Shown here one piece after another: positions 61,222 through 64,000 of a stretch of 64,000 nucleotides of DNA (positions within the stretch are counted from its first letter, which is position 1; the number at the start of each line of letters is the position of its first letter). The notes under the pieces are model-generated. The model did no database searches. It was given only the letters and a program-made list of their open reading frames with translations, and was not told the DNA's origin. The DNA is from [Pseudopropionibacterium] massiliense (GTDB lineage: Bacteria; Actinomycetota; Actinomycetes; Propionibacteriales; Propionibacteriaceae). The stretch spans positions 2,982,464-3,046,463 of the forward strand of contig NZ_LR027842.1 of assembly GCF_900607225.1 (NCBI RefSeq), written 5' to 3'. Position numbers and translations under genes: made by a program.

Positions 61222-61231
61222 TGTCTAGACA
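61222..61231. promoter_or_regulatory. TGTCTAGACA palindrome, GntR-type operator
   Basis: TGTCTAGACA with outer CACCA/TGGTG arms (61212-61239). NTGTCTAGACAN is the common operator form for GntR-family repressors. It lies 68 bases before the alcohol dehydrogenase gene. No GntR gene is in the window. Confidence 0.5.
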
Positions 61232-61316
61232 AATTGGTGTTTTGTTCGCTCTGAACGCGCGAGATGCACACCTGTCCACACCGCCCGCCCCACGAGCCCC
61301 GCCCCGCCCGAACCGA

Positions 61317-61380
61317 AACGCCAGCCCTGCGGGCGAACGCCTGCGCTGTAGCGCTGGCGGACGACGACAGGGCTGGCGTT
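61317..61380. repeat. Dispersed palindromic element B, copy 2
   Basis: Perfect 13-bp arms AACGCCAGCCCTG (61317-61329) and CAGGGCTGGCGTT (61368-61380) enclose an inner palindrome GCGCTGTAGCGC. Related to 53241-53303. It lies in the 300-base gap between the alcohol dehydrogenase and the Gfo/Idh gene; the rest of that gap has no gene. Confidence 0.65.
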
Positions 61381-61458
61381 CCCGGAGGGAAGGCCAGCAC
61401 TCGGCGACAGGACCAGCGACTCGCGGGGCGACCGGCCGCCGCACGGGCGGGCCGACCC

Positions 61459-62646
61459 TCACGAACCCCAGGTGGTGCGACCCGTCACCTCCGGGACGTC
61501 GTGCCAGCGGCCGTCGGCGGCCGAGGCGACGGCGGCCTCGTCGATCTCGGCGGCCGCCCAGCCGTCGGCCACGGACGGGGCGAGCTGCTCGCCGGTCAGC
61601 ACCGACTCGATGAACTGCGCCGCCTCGACGGTCTTCATGTCGTCGAAGCCCATGGACGTGCCCGCCCCGGGCTGGAAGATGCTGAACGACGGGAAGTCGG
61701 GTCCGGCCATCACGCGCGTGTAGCCCTGGAACTCCTGGTCGCGGCCCGCGCAGACTAGGAGGTCGTTGAGGTGCTCGAAGTTCCACCGAAGCGACCCGTT
61801 GGTCCCGTAGACCTCGACGACGTACTCGGCGCGCGGCCCCACCGCCACCCGGCTGGCCTCCATGGTCGCGACCGCCCCGCCCTCGAGGCGCGCCAGCACC
61901 GCCACCCAGTCCTCGTTCTCGACGGGGCCGAGTTCGTCGGAGACCTCCCAGCCGGAGTGCCCGATGCCGGCCTTGGTGGGGATGGGGCGTTCGGAGATGA
62001 ACTGCGCCGACGTCGCGGTCACGGATTCGATGCGCCCGGCGAGGTACTGCACCAGGTCGGCGCCGTGGCTGAGGAGGTCGCCGATGACACCAGAGCCACC
62101 CTTGTCGCGGCTGTGGCGCCAGGTCAGCGGCCCGTCGGGCGACGACCCGTAGTCGGCGATCAGCCAGCAGCGCACGTTGGTGACGCGCCCGATCCGGCCG
62201 TCGCGGATGAGCTGCCGGGCGCGTTCGATGGCGGGCGTGTGGCGGTAGTTGAAGCCAACCGCGGTGATCAGCCCGGCGGCCTCGGCGGCCTCGGCGATTT
62301 GGCGCGACTGCGCCGCCGAGACCCCCATGGGTTTCTCGATCCAGAACGGTTTCCCGGCGGCGACGGCGGCCAGGGCGATCTCGTGGTGGAGGAAGTTCGG
62401 GGAGCAGATGCTCACGACGTCGACCTCGGGGTCGGCGAGCAGCTCGTGGTAGTCGGCGTAGGCCCGTTCGAAGCCGAGGGCAGTGACGGCCTCGTCGCGG
62501 GCCTCCTCCACGGGGTCGCAGGCGGCGACGAGACGCACCTCGACCCCCAGGCCCCGGTAGCGCTCCGCCAGGGCGCGGTAGCTGCGGGCGTGCAGCCTGC
62601 CCATCCACCCGAGGCTGATGACCCCCACACCGATCCGCTTGCTCAT
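61459..62646 (-). CDS. Gfo/Idh/MocA-family oxidoreductase
   Basis: A 395-residue dehydrogenase. N-terminal Rossmann loop GVISLGWMGRLHARSYRAL, the EKPMGVSAAQ motif (catalytic Lys) near residue 102, and the C-terminal alpha/beta substrate domain with 'DLLSHGADLVQYLAG' (His near 196). Members act on inositol, glucose or related sugars with NAD(P). It has no sugar operon around it, so the substrate is not assigned. Confidence 0.9.
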   Translation of the reverse strand: MSKRIGVGVISLGWMGRLHARSYRALAERYRGLGVEVRLVAACDPVEEARDEAVTALGFERAYADYHELLADPEVDVVSICSPNFLHHEIALAAVAAGKPFWIEKPMGVSAAQSRQIAEAAEAAGLITAVGFNYRHTPAIERARQLIRDGRIGRVTNVRCWLIADYGSSPDGPLTWRHSRDKGGSGVIGDLLSHGADLVQYLAGRIESVTATSAQFISERPIPTKAGIGHSGWEVSDELGPVENEDWVAVLARLEGGAVATMEASRVAVGPRAEYVVEVYGTNGSLRWNFEHLNDLLVCAGRDQEFQGYTRVMAGPDFPSFSIFQPGAGTSMGFDDMKTVEAAQFIESVLTGEQLAPSVADGWAAAEIDEAAVASAADGRWHDVPEVTGRTTWGS

Positions 62647-62856
62647 GTTGTTCTCCCTGGTTCAGGGGCCGGCCCCTGCGGCGACCCACATGTCCGAACA
62701 TACCAAGAGCCTCCTGTTGCGGATCCTTTGCCAAACCCAAACCCCGGCCACGGCAGGAAGCCAACCGCCCCGTTGGCTCCCGCGCCGACCGGGCGAGGAT
62801 GGATGACCGCCACGTGGATGTATGCGTACGCCGACATCGCCGGTAGGGTGGGTGGC

Positions 62857-63423
62857 GTGACCTCCATGATCGACGAGGCCGGTGTCGACGCCCTGCTCAC
62901 CGCTCTGCTCGACCATGGACTGGAGCGGGTGGCGGCCGAACACCGGCCGGCCGTGACCGCGGCGCTGCGTCGGATGCTGAACAGCGACCAGCCGGGCGTG
63001 GTGGCCCAGCACCTCACCCGCGGCAGCCGCCCCGAACGGTTCGGACAGCACTGGGACCACAAGCCGACCCTGCTGCGTGCCTTCGCCCGCGGGGGCCGGG
63101 TGGCCGACGAACACGCCCGCGACCGCCTGCGTCACCTGGGATCCGCCACCAGCCTGACCCGCCCTCAGGTCGCCCGCCGGCTTCGCGACATGATGGAGAT
63201 CCTCGACCTGGATGCAACGGCCCTGGCCGAGGAGGCAGAACGACTGCGCGTGGCGGATCATGACGACCTGTTCGACCGGCCAAGTACGCACGAGCGGATC
63301 ACACCCGCCAGTGTTAACCGGGTACTGGAGGGCGCGGCGCCCCCGCGGCCGGGACAGCTGGCCTTCATCCTCAGGGCCGCGCACATGGACGTGGGCCGGG
63401 TGCAAGGTAGTGAGGATGCTTGA
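62857..63423 (+). CDS. HipB-like antitoxin/regulator
   Basis: A 188-residue protein with a GTG at 62857 (ATG at 62866 is the alternative). The N-terminal half is helical; the C-terminal half (ITPASVNRVLEGAAPPRPGQ and the following LAFILRAAHMDV) looks like a helix-turn-helix of the XRE kind. It overlaps the HipA gene by eight bases, the usual HipBA arrangement. It is longer than typical HipB (about 90 residues). The role as antitoxin is inferred from position. Confidence 0.55.
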   Translation: MTSMIDEAGVDALLTALLDHGLERVAAEHRPAVTAALRRMLNSDQPGVVAQHLTRGSRPERFGQHWDHKPTLLRAFARGGRVADEHARDRLRHLGSATSLTRPQVARRLRDMMEILDLDATALAEEAERLRVADHDDLFDRPSTHERITPASVNRVLEGAAPPRPGQLAFILRAAHMDVGRVQGSEDA

Positions 63424-64000
63424 GGTCCTCGAGTGTTGGCTGCACGGCGATCACGTCGGACGCTTCGAAAGACAGACCGGTCGCGCTGCCCGGCTGGTCT
63501 ACGACGCCGACGCCACCCGCGTCGTCTCGCTGTCATTGCCGATCGACGCTCCGGCCCCAGACGGCGCGGCCGAACACTACCTGCGTGGCCTGCTGCCCGA
63601 GGACCCGGTGGCGCTGCGCGACATGATGAGGGCCTCGGGTGCCACCAGCACCGACACCTTCGAGTTGTTGCGCCAGGTCGGCGGTGACGTCGCCGGGGCC
63701 GTGCAGCTCACCGCACCGGGCAGCGAGCCCAGAAGCGATCCGGACCACGAACCGTTGATCGCCACCACGGCCGATATCGGGGCATGGATCGCCGGAATCA
63801 AGGCCAGGCCCACGGCCTCGGCCTTCGCCGGCGACTGGCCACTGCGGTTCTCGCTGGCCGGTGTCCAGGCCAAGTTCGCCCTGGCCCGCATCGGCGGCAG
63901 CTGGTACCGGCCCGACGCGCAAACCCCGTCCACCCACATCGTCAAACCCGGTGCCGCCCGGAACAAACACATCGAGGCATTCGAGGCCCGGGCAATGGAC
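63416..64000 (+). CDS. hipA: HipA-family serine/threonine kinase toxin, 3' part missing
   Basis: The first 195 codons are in the window, starting MLEVLECWLHGDHVGRFERQ. HipA N-terminal domain (HGDHVGRFE), then PLRFSLAGVQAKFALARI (the conserved Ser/Gln-rich P-loop-like segment) and THIVKPG (ATP-contacting Lys). HipA phosphorylates translation factors and causes dormancy. It overlaps the upstream HipB-like gene by eight bases and continues past the right edge. Confidence 0.85.
   Translation, partial: MLEVLECWLHGDHVGRFERQTGRAARLVYDADATRVVSLSLPIDAPAPDGAAEHYLRGLLPEDPVALRDMMRASGATSTDTFELLRQVGGDVAGAVQLTAPGSEPRSDPDHEPLIATTADIGAWIAGIKARPTASAFAGDWPLRFSLAGVQAKFALARIGGSWYRPDAQTPSTHIVKPGAARNKHIEAFEARAMD

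Overview
The window is high-GC, gene-dense DNA with strong C/G third-position codon bias and many GTG starts. The gene set (MprAB-type two-component pair, CsoR copper operon, cydABDC, pta-ackA, type VII secretion remnants, TQXA thioester surface proteins, LppM-type lipoprotein) points to an actinobacterium, most likely a fermentative, facultatively anaerobic member of the Propionibacteriaceae such as Arachnia/Pseudopropionibacterium. The family is inferred from gene content only. No rRNA, tRNA, CRISPR array or intact insertion sequence was seen.

Layout. 1-2.7 kb: the edge of a type VII (ESX/WXG100-like) locus with three small helical proteins, a gene fragment and a DUF6177 pair. 3.4-6.4 kb: a lower-GC four-gene cassette with a polytopic membrane protein, a SpoIIM-family protein, an ABC ATPase and a small membrane protein, resembling peptide export or immunity modules. 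6.6-16.9 kb: ornithine carbamoyltransferase, a low-molecular-weight phosphatase, an MprAB-like two-component system, several envelope or uncharacterised proteins and a GH13 alpha-glucosidase. 17-20.7 kb: a tandem duplication of a secreted thioester-domain adhesin, including promoter and terminator; the second copy is frameshifted. 20.7-26.5 kb: an AP endonuclease-like protein, aspartase, and the pta-ackA acetate/ATP pathway. 26.8-31.2 kb: a 5'-nucleotidase and a compact SDR-PlsC-AGPS operon that looks like an ether-lipid pathway. 31.5-39 kb: an AbiEi/DUF559-like protein, a BlaI-type repressor and the complete cytochrome bd operon cydABDC. 39-48.6 kb: an ABC transporter divergent from a DesK/LuxR two-component system, a decayed glutamate-symporter fragment, two divergent MerR regulators, a 24-residue Trp-rich peptide ORF, a second ABC transporter with a frameshifted ATPase, and a GT4 glycosyltransferase. 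48.8-54.9 kb: an RlpA/G5/DUF348 cell-wall protein, csoR-copZ-copA, and dnaB behind a cluster of DnaA-box-like sites. 55-64 kb: VapBC, a sugar or polyol kinase/dehydrogenase/DeoR unit, TauE exporter, zinc alcohol dehydrogenase, Gfo/Idh oxidoreductase and the start of a HipBA-like pair.

Together the metabolic genes describe a microaerophilic or anaerobic fermenter: acetate and ATP from acetyl-CoA, fumarate from aspartate, a high-affinity bd oxidase for traces of oxygen, and ether lipids often associated with anaerobes. The less conventional parts are the MerR/peptide/ABC region at 42.6-47 kb, the SpoIIM/ABC cassette at 3.4-6.4 kb, the thioester adhesin duplication, and at least three families of dispersed palindromic repeats.
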